From Sulfitobacter sp. (GTDB taxonomy: Bacteria; Pseudomonadota; Alphaproteobacteria; Rhodobacterales; Rhodobacteraceae), in the NCBI GenBank assembly GCA_024637305.1, contig JAGXFI010000101.1:1-37485 (forward strand): a stretch of DNA of 37,485 nt, read 5' to 3'. The position numbers and the translations under genes are program-made. Below, in pieces: positions 25,761 to 34,546 of this stretch (within the stretch, counting starts at the first letter, position 1; each line of letters opens with the position of its first letter). Below the pieces are notes generated by a model. It had not been told where the DNA came from. It worked only from the letters and a program-made list of their open reading frames with translations, and searched no databases.

Positions 25761-27617
25761 ATGAGCACGCAAACCTACACTTCCGGCCATTTGCTACGCT
25801 GGCTCTGGGGCGGATATCTCAAGAAACATATGGGCCTGTTGTTCATTTCGGTGATCTTCATGGCCGTCGAAGGTGCGACGCTGGGCGCGCTTGCCCGGCT
25901 GATGGAGCCGATGTTCGATCAGGTCTTTGTTGCGGGGCAGCGGAACATGCTGCTGGTCGTGGGACTGGTTCTGGTCGGCATCTTCGTGTTGCGGGCCATT
26001 TCGGGGGTTGTCCAGAAAGTGCTGCTGACCCGCATCGCGCAGCGCTCCGCTGCCGACATGCGCATCGACTTGCTAGACCGCATGATGGCGCAAGACGGGG
26101 CCTTTCACCAAGCGCATCCACCAGGTTTCCTGATCCAGCGCGTGCAATCGGACGTGAATGCCGTCGGCGACGTCTGGCGTGCGATCATCACCGGCGCAGG
26201 GCGCGATTTCATCGGTCTGCTGGTGCTGCTGGGTGTCGCAATTTCAATCGATCCTATCTGGGCGCTGTTGGCCTGCATCGGCATTCCGGTCATGGTCCTG
26301 CCTGCCGCTGTTGCCCAACGCTTTGTCCGCCGTCGCGCCCGCGAAGCGCGCGATCTGGGTGCTACGCTTTCGACGCGCCTCGACGAAGTCTTTCACGGAA
26401 TCGTGCCCATCAAGCTGAACGCGCTTGAAACCTATCAGGCCCGCCAGTACCGCGAAATCACCGACCAATTCATCCGCACCGAAGTTCGCACAGCCTTCGG
26501 AGGTGCGGCCATCCCCGGAATGATCGACATCATCTCCGGCATCGGGTTCATGGCAGTGATCCTCTATGGCGGCTCCGAAATCATCTCGGGCGACAAGACC
26601 ATCGGACAGTTCATGACTTTCTTCACCGCCATGGGGTTTACCTTCAATCCGCTTCGCCGTCTCGGTGCGATCAGCGGGTTGTGGCAGACTGCCGCCGCAG
26701 CGCTTGAGCGGATCAAGGAGCTGTTGGACGCGCCGCTGCGGCTGTCTTCTCCTGCCGATCCCAAGCCTGCACCTTCCGGTACGCCTGATGTGGTCCTTGA
26801 GAATGTGCATCTTTCCTATGGCGATGCCCCCGTCTTGCACGGTCTGACGCTGACCGCCAAGGCAGGCGAGACGACCGCGCTCGTCGGAGCGTCGGGTGCC
26901 GGAAAATCCACGATCTTCAACCTGCTGACACGTCTGATCGACCCTGCATCCGGCACTGTCCGGCTGGGCGGCGTGGCAACGACCGAAATGGCGCTGCCGG
27001 AACTGCGCAAGCTCTTTTCGGTCGTGACGCAGGAAGCGCTGCTTTTCGACGAATCCTTGCGCGAAAACATCGTGTTGGGCCGCTCGGACGTCACCGATGC
27101 GCAACTGAAAGCGGCGCTGGACGCCGCTCATGTAACCGATTTCCTCGACAAGCTGCCAAACGGCCTGGATACCCGCGTTGGGCCGCGCGGCTCTGCCCTT
27201 TCGGGTGGCCAGCGCCAGCGTGTCGTCATTGCCCGCGCGCTGCTTCGCGACACGCCGATCCTGCTGCTGGACGAAGCAACAAGCGCGCTCGATGCGCAAT
27301 CCGAGCAGGTCGTTCAGGACGCGTTGGACCGGCTGGCAGCAGGCCGCACCACCATCGTGATCGCGCACCGGCTGTCCACCATCCGCGGTGCCGACAAGAT
27401 AGTCGTGATGGATCGCGGTCAGGTGGTTGACGAAGGCACCCACGAAGACCTGCTGTCGCGCGGTGGCATATATGCCAACCTCTACCGGCTGCAATTCGAG
27501 GACGGCAAGACGGTCACCGATACGGCGGCGCTTCGCGCAAGGGATAGATCCGCGCGGCGCTATACCGAGCGCAAGCCAAACATCCTGCAACGATTCACCG
27601 AACGTCTGTTTGGTTAA
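25761..27617 (+). CDS. ABC exporter with fused membrane and ATPase domains (MsbA-like)
   Basis: The 618-residue half-transporter has a six-helix membrane domain (about 1-320) and an ATPase domain. The ATPase motifs are Walker A GASGAGKST near 377, signature LSGGQRQR near 480, Walker B ILLLDEATS near 500 and the switch His in IAHRLS near 535. It should act as a homodimer in the inner membrane. MsbA-type proteins flip lipid A or other lipids, but drug and peptide exporters look alike. A glycosyltransferase gene faces it and shares a TTAA stop overlap; this fits an envelope role but does not prove it. The ATG at 25761 has only a weak ribosome site (AAGGACAGCC). Confidence 0.92.
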   Translation: MSTQTYTSGHLLRWLWGGYLKKHMGLLFISVIFMAVEGATLGALARLMEPMFDQVFVAGQRNMLLVVGLVLVGIFVLRAISGVVQKVLLTRIAQRSAADMRIDLLDRMMAQDGAFHQAHPPGFLIQRVQSDVNAVGDVWRAIITGAGRDFIGLLVLLGVAISIDPIWALLACIGIPVMVLPAAVAQRFVRRRAREARDLGATLSTRLDEVFHGIVPIKLNALETYQARQYREITDQFIRTEVRTAFGGAAIPGMIDIISGIGFMAVILYGGSEIISGDKTIGQFMTFFTAMGFTFNPLRRLGAISGLWQTAAAALERIKELLDAPLRLSSPADPKPAPSGTPDVVLENVHLSYGDAPVLHGLTLTAKAGETTALVGASGAGKSTIFNLLTRLIDPASGTVRLGGVATTEMALPELRKLFSVVTQEALLFDESLRENIVLGRSDVTDAQLKAALDAAHVTDFLDKLPNGLDTRVGPRGSALSGGQRQRVVIARALLRDTPILLLDEATSALDAQSEQVVQDALDRLAAGRTTIVIAHRLSTIRGADKIVVMDRGQVVDEGTHEDLLSRGGIYANLYRLQFEDGKTVTDTAALRARDRSARRYTERKPNILQRFTERLFG

Positions 27618-28288
27618 CGCCGGTAGCTTTTCACCAATACCTCGGGCCGCGCCCCGGCGGCATAGCGTAGAAGCATGCACAAATTGCGGCTGCCGCGCCG
27701 CAGCCAGCCTTGTTGGCGATATTTCTCTGCACTCGTCACGGCAATAGCGTCGATGCCTTTCAGATTTCCGCGCAAGGCGCGCGCAATCGCGACATCCTCC
27801 ATCAGAGGCTGATCGGGATATCTGCCCGCTGCCTCGTAAAGCGCATAGGGGATCAACAGCCCCTGATCACCGTATGGCAGCCCCAGGCGGCTGCGCAGAT
27901 TGGCCCAGCTTGCCACGATCCGCCCAGGCATGCCGCCCTCATCGAACGCGAGGTGAAACCAGCCCGCATCGCCTCCTCGCAAATGCTTGGCCGCCGCAGC
28001 GCTCCACCCTTCGGCAAGCACGGTATCCGCGTGAAGTACCAGCAGCCACTCGCCTCGCGCTACCGCACAGCCACGCTGCAACTGCCCTCCGCGTGACGCA
28101 GGGCCTGCGACGATATCGCCGCCCCATGCTTGCGCAATCGCGCATGTGGCGTCGGTGGACCCGCCATCGCTGATGATCAATTCGCGGACAAGTCCTGCGT
28201 CCAGACCCTCCATCAGCGCGGCCAGGCATGCCGGAAGGGTATCTGCCGCATTCAGCGTCGGGATGACTACAGATATCGGCGCGCGCAT
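27614..28288 (-). CDS. Family 2 glycosyltransferase, TIGR04283-like
   Basis: The 224-residue protein has the GT-A fold signatures SVVIPTLNAADTLPACLAAL at the N-terminus, ISDGGSTDAT (about 40) and VLHADTVLAEGW (about 84), where HADT takes the place of the DxD metal motif. It has no clear membrane segment. The compact group with HADT is often found near phosphatases or transporters in Proteobacteria; donor and acceptor sugars are unknown. It is convergent with the ABC exporter gene and divergent from ygfZ, with 64 bases to the latter. Confidence 0.88.
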   Translation of the reverse strand: MRAPISVVIPTLNAADTLPACLAALMEGLDAGLVRELIISDGGSTDATCAIAQAWGGDIVAGPASRGGQLQRGCAVARGEWLLVLHADTVLAEGWSAAAAKHLRGGDAGWFHLAFDEGGMPGRIVASWANLRSRLGLPYGDQGLLIPYALYEAAGRYPDQPLMEDVAIARALRGNLKGIDAIAVTSAEKYRQQGWLRRGSRNLCMLLRYAAGARPEVLVKSYRR

Positions 28289-28352
28289 GGATGCCCCTTT
28301 CTCATCGCTTCCGCATTGCTATATGTCACCCATGAACCCAAAGGATACCCCC

Positions 28353-29099
28353 ATGAGCAATCGCCAGATCCTCCGCCTCACCGGTGCCGATGTCCACGAT
28401 TTCCTGCAAGGGTTGGTGACCAACGACCTCGCCAAAATCGACAAGGGGCTGGTCTATGCGGCTATCCTGACACCTCAGGGCAAATATATTGCTGATTTCT
28501 TCTTGTCTTCTGACGGAGATTCAATCCTGCTTGATGTGAACGCGGATCAGGCGGACGGTCTGATCCAGCGCCTGACGCTCTATAAGCTTCGCGCCGATGT
28601 CACGATCGAGCGGACAGAACTGCACCTTCATCGCGGATTAGACGATGCGCCCGCTGACGCCTATCCGGACCCACGCGATCCGGCGATGGGCTGGCGCGCT
28701 TACCGCGACACGCCACAGACACAAGCCAACCCCGACTGGACAGCCATGCGCGTGGCGCAGATGATCCCGCAGTCGGGGCAGGAGCTGACAGCAGACAGTT
28801 TCATTCTCGAAATGGGGTTTGAACGCCTCAACGGCGTGGATTTCCGCAAAGGCTGCTATGTCGGGCAGGAGGTTACCGCGCGGATGAAACACAAGACAGA
28901 GCTTCGCAAAGGTCTTGCACTGGTAAGCGTCCAAGGCGAGGCGCACCCCGGAACGCCAATCACAGCGGACGGCAAGCCCGCCGGAACTCTGCACAGCGTC
29001 GCAGGCGACCGTGCGCTTGCCTATTTGCGCTATGACCGGGCGGAGGGAGAGATGCAGGCAGGCGACGCTCTGATCACGATGCTGACCAAGGCGGTGTAA
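28353..29099 (+). CDS. ygfZ: Folate-binding protein YgfZ
   Basis: YgfZ is a GcvT-like protein that uses folate and supports assembly or repair of iron-sulfur clusters, acting with the A-type carrier proteins. This 248-residue version carries the diagnostic KGCYVGQE at 166-173 with the conserved Cys168, and the N-terminal GADVHDFLQGLVTND stretch. The ATG at 28353 is chosen because AAGGA lies seven bases upstream; an ATG at 28332 in the same frame is less well placed. A hairpin follows the stop and separates it from efp. Confidence 0.93.
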   Translation: MSNRQILRLTGADVHDFLQGLVTNDLAKIDKGLVYAAILTPQGKYIADFFLSSDGDSILLDVNADQADGLIQRLTLYKLRADVTIERTELHLHRGLDDAPADAYPDPRDPAMGWRAYRDTPQTQANPDWTAMRVAQMIPQSGQELTADSFILEMGFERLNGVDFRKGCYVGQEVTARMKHKTELRKGLALVSVQGEAHPGTPITADGKPAGTLHSVAGDRALAYLRYDRAEGEMQAGDALITMLTKAV

Positions 29100-29107
29100 C
29101 ACAAAAC

Positions 29108-29125
29108 GCGCCCTCCACAGGGCGC
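29108..29125. terminator. Bidirectional hairpin between ygfZ and efp
   Basis: GCGCCCT and AGGGCGC form a perfect 7-bp stem with loop CCAC. ATTTC follows on the plus strand and GTTTTGTG on the minus strand. It lies nine bases after the ygfZ stop, between two convergent genes. Confidence 0.6.
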
Positions 29126-29148
29126 ATTTCAGGCCAGCCCGCCAAACC

Positions 29149-29712
29149 TCAGGCGCGTTCGGAGTATTCCATCGTTTCGGTATTGACGATGATGTCTTCG
29201 TCCTGCCCCACGAACGGCGGGACCATGACCTTGACGCCATTGTCGAGGATCGCCGGCTTGAAGGAATTGGCAGCCGTCTGGCCTTTGACCACCGGCTCCG
29301 TTTCCACAATCTTGCAGGTCACCTTCTGCGGCAATGATGCGTTCAACGCTTCTGAATCGTGGTATTCCACAACAATCATCATGCCGTCCTGCAGGAACGG
29401 ACGCCGCTCACCCAGCAGATCGGCAGGCAACTGGACCTGCTCGTAGGTATCGGTATCCATCACGACCAGCATACCATTGTCCTCATAGAGAAACTGCTGG
29501 TCTTTCTGCTCAAGCCGCACACGCTCGACCTTGTCGGCAGAACGGAACCGTTCGTTCAGTTTGGAACCGTTCCGCAGATTCTTCATCTCGACCTGCGCGA
29601 AAGCACCACCCTTGCCGGGCTTTACGTGATCGACTTTTACAGCCGCCCACAGGCCACCGTTATGTTCCAGCGTATAGCCGGGACGAATTTCGTTTCCGTT
29701 GATTTTTGGCAT
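29149..29712 (-). CDS. efp: Elongation factor P
   Basis: EF-P binds between the P and E sites of the ribosome and relieves stalling at polyproline. The 187-residue protein has the usual three-domain length. The loop tip KPGKGGAF carries Lys34, the residue that is modified in bacteria with EpmA/EpmB. The middle and last domains are recognised from [17 protein letters not shown] and the [11 protein letters not shown]-terminal region. No modification enzyme is encoded nearby. The start at 29712 gives the expected [10 protein letters not shown]-terminus. Confidence 0.97.
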   Translation of the reverse strand: MPKINGNEIRPGYTLEHNGGLWAAVKVDHVKPGKGGAFAQVEMKNLRNGSKLNERFRSADKVERVRLEQKDQQFLYEDNGMLVVMDTDTYEQVQLPADLLGERRPFLQDGMMIVVEYHDSEALNASLPQKVTCKIVETEPVVKGQTAANSFKPAILDNGVKVMVPPFVGQDEDIIVNTETMEYSERA

Positions 29713-29754
29713 GAGGCGAAACCCTGTCAAAAGGTTGATGATCAATTGAAGCGG

Positions 29755-29783
29755 TCTATATCTGGTGGGTTGTGTTCGTGCAA
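29755..29783 (-). promoter_or_regulatory. Candidate promoter of efp
   Basis: On the minus strand TTGCAC (29783-29778) and TATAGA (29760-29755) are separated by 17 bases, about 43 bases before the efp start. A TTGAT G ATCAA dyad at 29735-29745 lies between promoter and gene. Confidence 0.4.
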
Positions 29784-29932
29784 GGCAACGTATTCCGTGC
29801 TGCAGGTGCAGAAAGCCATGCGCCTGGCGCATATGAGACATGCAGTATCGGGGTATCCGAATCAAAGGCAATCAGTCATAAGGAACCTCACGCCGAAATG
29901 ACAAGAGCAAGAATAAATGAAAGGACGACGAG

Positions 29933-30253
29933 ATGAAAGATTTCGTTGACGGCACAGCCTTTAACAATGAGCAAGGCAACCGCGCACGCAAGCTGTTTGC
30001 GGCTGTTGTCCTCGCCGCATTGGACGATGCTATCGCCGACGATAAAAAATATGGAAACGGTCCAGAACAGATCGCGCGATGGGCGCGGTCCCGTGACGGA
30101 CGCGAAGTACTGAGCTGCGCCGGTATCGACCCGAATGAACGCGTCGTGTCCGGTCTGATGGATTTTGTCGGCAAGGGTGTGCGTACTTCAGTCGCGCTTT
30201 CGCGCGAAGAATCCGAACGTCGCAATGCCGCACTTCAGGCCGAAGCCGCCTGA
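29933..30253 (+). CDS. Small conserved cytosolic protein, DUF6280-like
   Basis: The 106-residue product is rich in charged residues and helices, with no signal or membrane segment. It starts MKDFVDGTAFNNEQGNRARK and includes the acidic stretch ALDDAIADDKKYGNGPEQIA and a RWARSRDGREVL helix. I recall such proteins as widespread in Rhodobacterales, named DUF6280, with no known role; this naming is from memory. The start has GGACGACGAG upstream. A strong terminator follows the stop, so it appears to be a single-gene unit. It faces away from efp. Confidence 0.75.
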   Translation: MKDFVDGTAFNNEQGNRARKLFAAVVLAALDDAIADDKKYGNGPEQIARWARSRDGREVLSCAGIDPNERVVSGLMDFVGKGVRTSVALSREESERRNAALQAEAA

Positions 30254-30280
30254 ACCGCAATACGATTTGCAAGAAAAATA

Positions 30281-30306
30281 CGCAGCCTTCTGGCTGCGTT
30301 TTTTTT
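30281..30306 (+). terminator. Strong intrinsic terminator
   Basis: CGCAGCC TTCT GGCTGCG (30281-30298) is a perfect 7-bp stem, followed by eight T at 30299-30306. It ends the transcript of the 106-aa protein gene and insulates cobQ. Confidence 0.93.
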
Positions 30307-30359
30307 GGCCTAGCGTCTGGATGGTGACTATGGCTTTGCCGGTCTGAAATGGAGGAACA

Positions 30360-31841
30360 ATGACGCGGGCGATTATGATTCAGGGGACCGGCAGCAATGT
30401 CGGCAAGTCGATGATCGTCGCAGGGATCATCCGCGCCTTGACACGACGCGGCCTCGCCGTGCGTCCTTTCAAGCCACAAAACATGTCCAACAATGCCGCC
30501 GTCACCAGCGACGGCGGAGAGATCGGGCGCGCGCAGGCACTTCAGGCCCGCGCCGCAGGGGTCGCCCCCCATACAGACATGAACCCCATTCTGCTGAAGC
30601 CCCAGACCGCTACCGGTGCCCAGATCATCGTTCAGGGCAAAGTGGCTGGACATCAGGAAGCGCATGCTTTCGGGCGCAACAAATCCGCATTGATGCCTGC
30701 TGTCCTCCAAAGCTTTCACCGGCTCGCGCAATCTTGCGACTTGGTGGTGATCGAAGGGGCCGGAAGCCCGGCCGAGACCAATCTGCGCGCTGGTGACATC
30801 GCCAACATGGGCTTTGCCCGCGCGGCTGGCGTGCCTGTGGTTCTCATGGGCGATATTGATCGGGGTGGCGTGATCGCCCAGATCGTCGGCACGCAGGCGG
30901 TGCTTGAGGACGCCGACAACGCTTTGATAAAAGCTTTCTCGGTGAACAAGTTCCGGGGTGATCGCAGCCTGTTCGACGCCGGACGTGATGACATCGTGAA
31001 ACGCACGGGATGGCCCTGCCTTGGGGTCATTCCCTGGTTCGATCAAGCCGGAAGGTTGCCTGCGGAGGATGTCATGGACCTGCCCTCCCGCGCGCGCTCC
31101 GGCGGTGCCGGCTGCATTGTCGCAGTGCCGCAACTTCCCCGGATATCGAATTTCGACGACCTTGATCCTTTGGCGTCGGAGCCCAGTGTCGACCTGCGGA
31201 TCATTCCGCCGGACCAGCCGCTGCCAGCAGACGCTGACCTGATCCTGCTTGTGGGCAGCAAATCCACCATCAGTGACCTTGCTGCCTTGCGCGCCGCTGG
31301 ATGGGACATCGACATTGCCGCCCACATCCGGCGCGGCGGTCATGTGCTTGGGCTGTGCGGCGGTTACCAGATGCTGGGCCGCAGCATTTCCGACCCAGAT
31401 GGAATCGAAGGCCCCGCAGGCACTGTCCCCGGCTTGGCGCATCTGGACGTGGAAACGGTGTTGGCCCCCAAAAAACACCTGTCTTTGAAGACCGGGATTC
31501 ACCCGGAAAGCGGAACTCTTCTGGAAGGGTACGAAATTCACTTAGGCGAAACCACTGGTCCGGACTGTTCCCGCCCTTGGCTCAAGTTTGACGAGACCGC
31601 CGAAGGTGCTGCCAGCAAGAACGGTCGTGTTCTTGGATGCTACATGCACGGGATATTTTCGTCCGATACGTTTCGCGCCGCGTTCCTGCTGCGCTTCGGC
31701 GCGCAGTCATCCGCGCGCTACGACACCTCGGTCGAAGATACCTTGGACGCGCTGGCAGACCACATGGAGGCGTATTTCGACCTTGGTACCCTGCTCAAGA
31801 TCGCGAAAGAGGTCGATTTCAGCGCTCAGCGAATACTTTGA
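30360..31841 (+). CDS. cobQ: Cobyric acid synthase
   Basis: CobQ amidates four side-chain carboxylates of adenosylcobyrinic acid a,c-diamide in vitamin B12 synthesis, using glutamine and ATP. The 493-residue protein has the ATP-binding N-terminal domain ([11 protein letters not shown] near 7-17, FKPQNMSNN, and [10 protein letters not shown]) and a glutamine amidotransferase domain. The nucleophile is Cys333 in [11 protein letters not shown], and the HGIFSSD segment holds the partner His. GGAGG lies close before the ATG. No other cob genes or cobalamin riboswitch are visible in the window, so it is separated from the rest of the pathway. Confidence 0.97.
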   Translation: MTRAIMIQGTGSNVGKSMIVAGIIRALTRRGLAVRPFKPQNMSNNAAVTSDGGEIGRAQALQARAAGVAPHTDMNPILLKPQTATGAQIIVQGKVAGHQEAHAFGRNKSALMPAVLQSFHRLAQSCDLVVIEGAGSPAETNLRAGDIANMGFARAAGVPVVLMGDIDRGGVIAQIVGTQAVLEDADNALIKAFSVNKFRGDRSLFDAGRDDIVKRTGWPCLGVIPWFDQAGRLPAEDVMDLPSRARSGGAGCIVAVPQLPRISNFDDLDPLASEPSVDLRIIPPDQPLPADADLILLVGSKSTISDLAALRAAGWDIDIAAHIRRGGHVLGLCGGYQMLGRSISDPDGIEGPAGTVPGLAHLDVETVLAPKKHLSLKTGIHPESGTLLEGYEIHLGETTGPDCSRPWLKFDETAEGAASKNGRVLGCYMHGIFSSDTFRAAFLLRFGAQSSARYDTSVEDTLDALADHMEAYFDLGTLLKIAKEVDFSAQRIL

Positions 31842-31861
31842 CAATCTGGAACGTGTTCGTT

Positions 31862-31875
31862 CGCGTTCAAACGCG
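31862..31875. terminator. Weak hairpin between cobQ and PopZ-like gene
   Basis: CGCGTT CA AACGCG forms a short dyad between the two convergent genes. There is no T-run, so its role as a terminator is uncertain. Confidence 0.25.
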
Positions 31876-31918
31876 GGGATACGCAGCGCGCAACCGGTGA
31901 GGTGACCCCCGAAACGCT

Positions 31919-33007
31919 TCAGTCCAGTTCCTGCGCTGCAAGCGCACGGTGGATTTCGCGCCGAACAAGCTTGCGCACGTTTCGCGTGATGCGTTCGCCC
32001 AAGGCACCCTGAAGCTCTGCCCTGACAATGTTGCTGACCAGGTCACGCAAGGCGTCTTCGTCTATCAGTTGATCCTCGGCAAAAAATTCATCCTGCGAGG
32101 GTTCATTCTGCGGATCGACGCGGCCTTTATCAATTGCAGCAGCCGGTTCGGCCAGATCTTCGTCTACGGCGGCACGCTGCTCCGATACTGTTGGCGGCAT
32201 TGCAGGCTCAAACGACGCTTCGTCGGCGTTTTCCGCGACCAACTCTTCGCCGTTTTCTTCGATCGGCCCGGGTATCGACGCGTCGGTCGCATCATCGACC
32301 GTGGCGGCACCCTCGTCCGTGGTTTCATCATCTCGGGTTTCATCCAGCTGCACGACTTTCAACGGGGTTCCCGTGGCGTCCAGTTCGACATTGTCTTCCC
32401 ACATCATCGCAGGTGCGTCTGTGCCTGAATAGGCGTCCGTGCCAGCCTCGTCCGGCTCAAACTCCGTTCGGATCGAACTGATGGCCGTCTCCAACGCCGC
32501 AATCTTGGCGGTAAGCTTGAGAGCCGAGGAATCGCTTGATTCCGCGCTGACCGCCTCATGCGTGGCCTGGATATCCGCAGTCTGCCGGCCCGTTTCGTCA
32601 GCATCAATATCCGGATCGGCTTCGTCGCATGTCTCTTGATCCGTTGTGGCCTCGTGATCTGTGGACGCATCGTCAGGCGTCACGGACCTATCGCCCCTTG
32701 GCGGGACCGTGCCGGGAGGGTTCTGTTCCCAATAGGCTTCGAGGCTGTGGTCGTCGGCTTCTTCGTCCCATTCGGGGCTCTCGGCTTCGGTGGTGTCGTC
32801 CTCGGCCCAAGTGTTCTTTGCGACACTCCCAAGGTCCAGAGGTTCAGCGTCTTTTTGTTCGGCCACACGCAAGGCTGGCGTCAAGACCAGCCTACCATCG
32901 GGGGCTGACGCGGGACGCACTTGCATGGGTCGTTTTTCTTCTGATACCAGCCGACGGATCGACGAAAGCACGTCTTCCACTTCGTCTCGGGATACGGGAT
33001 CGGACAT
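31919..33007 (-). CDS. PopZ/DUF2497-like acidic protein
   Basis: The 362-residue protein has three parts. A short N-terminal helix contains EDVLSSIRRLVSEE, close to the EEILASIRRIISED helix that I recall from Caulobacter PopZ. A very long middle (about 30-310) is acidic, rich in Asp, Glu, Thr and Ala, and probably disordered. The C-terminal helical region (about 315-358, from LRDLVSNIVRAELQGAL) aligns without gaps to the PopZ multimerisation helices, but its end is basic (KLVRREIHRA) where PopZ is acidic. PopZ organises cell poles and anchors the chromosome origin. Its upstream neighbours are tolC and a pcm-like gene. A GTG start at 33019 has AGGA closer to it than the ATG at 33007 and remains possible. 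Confidence 0.8.
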   Translation of the reverse strand: MSDPVSRDEVEDVLSSIRRLVSEEKRPMQVRPASAPDGRLVLTPALRVAEQKDAEPLDLGSVAKNTWAEDDTTEAESPEWDEEADDHSLEAYWEQNPPGTVPPRGDRSVTPDDASTDHEATTDQETCDEADPDIDADETGRQTADIQATHEAVSAESSDSSALKLTAKIAALETAISSIRTEFEPDEAGTDAYSGTDAPAMMWEDNVELDATGTPLKVVQLDETRDDETTDEGAATVDDATDASIPGPIEENGEELVAENADEASFEPAMPPTVSEQRAAVDEDLAEPAAAIDKGRVDPQNEPSQDEFFAEDQLIDEDALRDLVSNIVRAELQGALGERITRNVRKLVRREIHRALAAQELD

Positions 33008-33108
33008 CTGTTTTACCACTCTTTCCTCATCGGCTATTGTAGCCCGCGCCGCGGTTTCTCACAATGCCCGCGTTCGGCAACCTTGTCTCAAATTCTAGAT
33101 TACCGGCC

Positions 33109-34521
33109 TCAATCCTTTTGCAGACGCTTCAATACCCGGTCCAGCTGCTTGCCCTGCTTGCTGATCGCGGTCGGGCTGTCCTTCACAAGTTTATAGTACT
33201 CGTTCGGATCGTAGACCTGAACCGGCAGCCGCAGGTCGCGCGCCGTCAGCCGCCCGGTCGCCTCCAATACGGAATAGGCCGTAACATAAAGCTGTGCCTG
33301 CGCCGTGATCAGAGACGCTTCGGCATCGAGTAGCGCCTGTTCGGCATCCAACACATCCAGGGTCGTGCGTGCGCCTAGCGTGGCCTCCTCGCGCACCCCT
33401 TCAAATGCGATGCGGGCCGCAACTATGCGGCGCTGAGACGCCTCAATAGAGGCACGGGCAGATGCGAGCCGGGCGTAGGCATCGCCGACACGCTGTTGCA
33501 CGTCATTTCGAACCACATGCAGATTGCCGCGCGCTGCATCCCGCTGGGCCTGCGCCCGGCGTACTGCCGCTGACAACCGCCCACCCTGATAGATGGGTCC
33601 TGTCACGCGCACACCGACCGAACCGGACCGCAGATAGCTCGGCGAATTGTACTCTTCCTGAACCGCCAGACGCCCCTGAAGGTTGATCGTCGGTTTCATA
33701 TCTGCTTTGGCACCTTGTATGTTCAGATCGGCCGCGGCAACCTGATACTGTGCCGCCAACATGCTGGGATGACTGCGGACAGCCATCGCCTTCGCCGCAT
33801 CGACGCCAGCAGCCGGGGTTGGCAGCTTGGGCGGAGCAGCCAGCCGACCGGGCTGGCGACCCACGACATTGCGATATTCTTCGATAGCGATCAGCGAGTT
33901 ACCTTGCGCCGTCGCCAGACCGCTACGCGCCTGCGCCAACTGCGCCTCGGCCAATGCCACGTCCGTCCGCGTCACTTCTCCGACTTCGAAACGGTTTTCC
34001 GCCGCTCTCAATTCCTGTGTGAGCAAACGCAGATTATTTTGCCGCAATTCCACCTGTTCGGATGCTTCGATCACGCCCATGTAGGCGCTCACCGCGCGCA
34101 GCAGCACCTGCTGTTCGATACTGATCAAGGTTTGCCGCGTGGCAAGCACAGTCTCTTTTGCTGCGGCAATTCCGGCAGCCGTTGCACCGAAGTCATAAAG
34201 CAGCAGATCAGCGGTCAAGGCGATCTCGGCGGTCGAGCGCTCAAGATTGGCAGGAAAGCCCAAGGCGCTCCTTGAATCGCCAAAACGTCGCTGTATGTCC
34301 CCGGACCAATTGATGATCGGCTTGAGCGCAGAGGCCGCCAGCGCTACGTCCTCATCCGCAGCCCGCAAAAGCGCGCGGTTTTGGTCGAGCAGACCGGACT
34401 GGTTATACGCACCGACCAGCGCATCAGCGAGCGTATCCGCCCTGCCCCCAGTACCCAGCGTCAGCGCAAGCACCACGACCGCCATAAGCCTGCCGGCGTT
34501 CTTACCTGAAATCACTCGCAT
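33109..34521 (-). CDS. tolC: TolC-family outer membrane channel
   Basis: The 470-residue protein begins with a signal peptide (about 1-28, ending before DTLADALVGAYNQS). Two homologous outer membrane factor repeats follow, with long coiled helices (RFEVGEVTRTDVALAEAQLAQ and the later VREEATLGARTTLDVLDAE) and the beta segments between. It should form a trimeric channel across the outer membrane for type I secretion or drug efflux. The inner membrane partners are not here. The ATG at 34521 has AAGGGG about eight bases upstream. It lies 25 bases after the pcm-like gene and 101 bases before the PopZ-like gene, on the same strand. Confidence 0.93.
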   Translation of the reverse strand: MRVISGKNAGRLMAVVVLALTLGTGGRADTLADALVGAYNQSGLLDQNRALLRAADEDVALAASALKPIINWSGDIQRRFGDSRSALGFPANLERSTAEIALTADLLLYDFGATAAGIAAAKETVLATRQTLISIEQQVLLRAVSAYMGVIEASEQVELRQNNLRLLTQELRAAENRFEVGEVTRTDVALAEAQLAQARSGLATAQGNSLIAIEEYRNVVGRQPGRLAAPPKLPTPAAGVDAAKAMAVRSHPSMLAAQYQVAAADLNIQGAKADMKPTINLQGRLAVQEEYNSPSYLRSGSVGVRVTGPIYQGGRLSAAVRRAQAQRDAARGNLHVVRNDVQQRVGDAYARLASARASIEASQRRIVAARIAFEGVREEATLGARTTLDVLDAEQALLDAEASLITAQAQLYVTAYSVLEATGRLTARDLRLPVQVYDPNEYYKLVKDSPTAISKQGKQLDRVLKRLQKD

Positions 34522-34546
34522 CACATCGGCCCCTTATTGACGTATT

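Noticed and set aside
26244..27680. 478-codon open frame antisense to the ABC exporter
   Set aside because: It is a shadow of the well-supported exporter gene.
30254..30359. Cobalamin riboswitch upstream of cobQ
   Set aside because: The gap is only 106 bases, most of it taken by a terminator, and no B12 box was seen.
30030..31541. 503-codon open frame antisense to cobQ
   Set aside because: It overlaps cobQ and the strong terminator and resembles no known protein.
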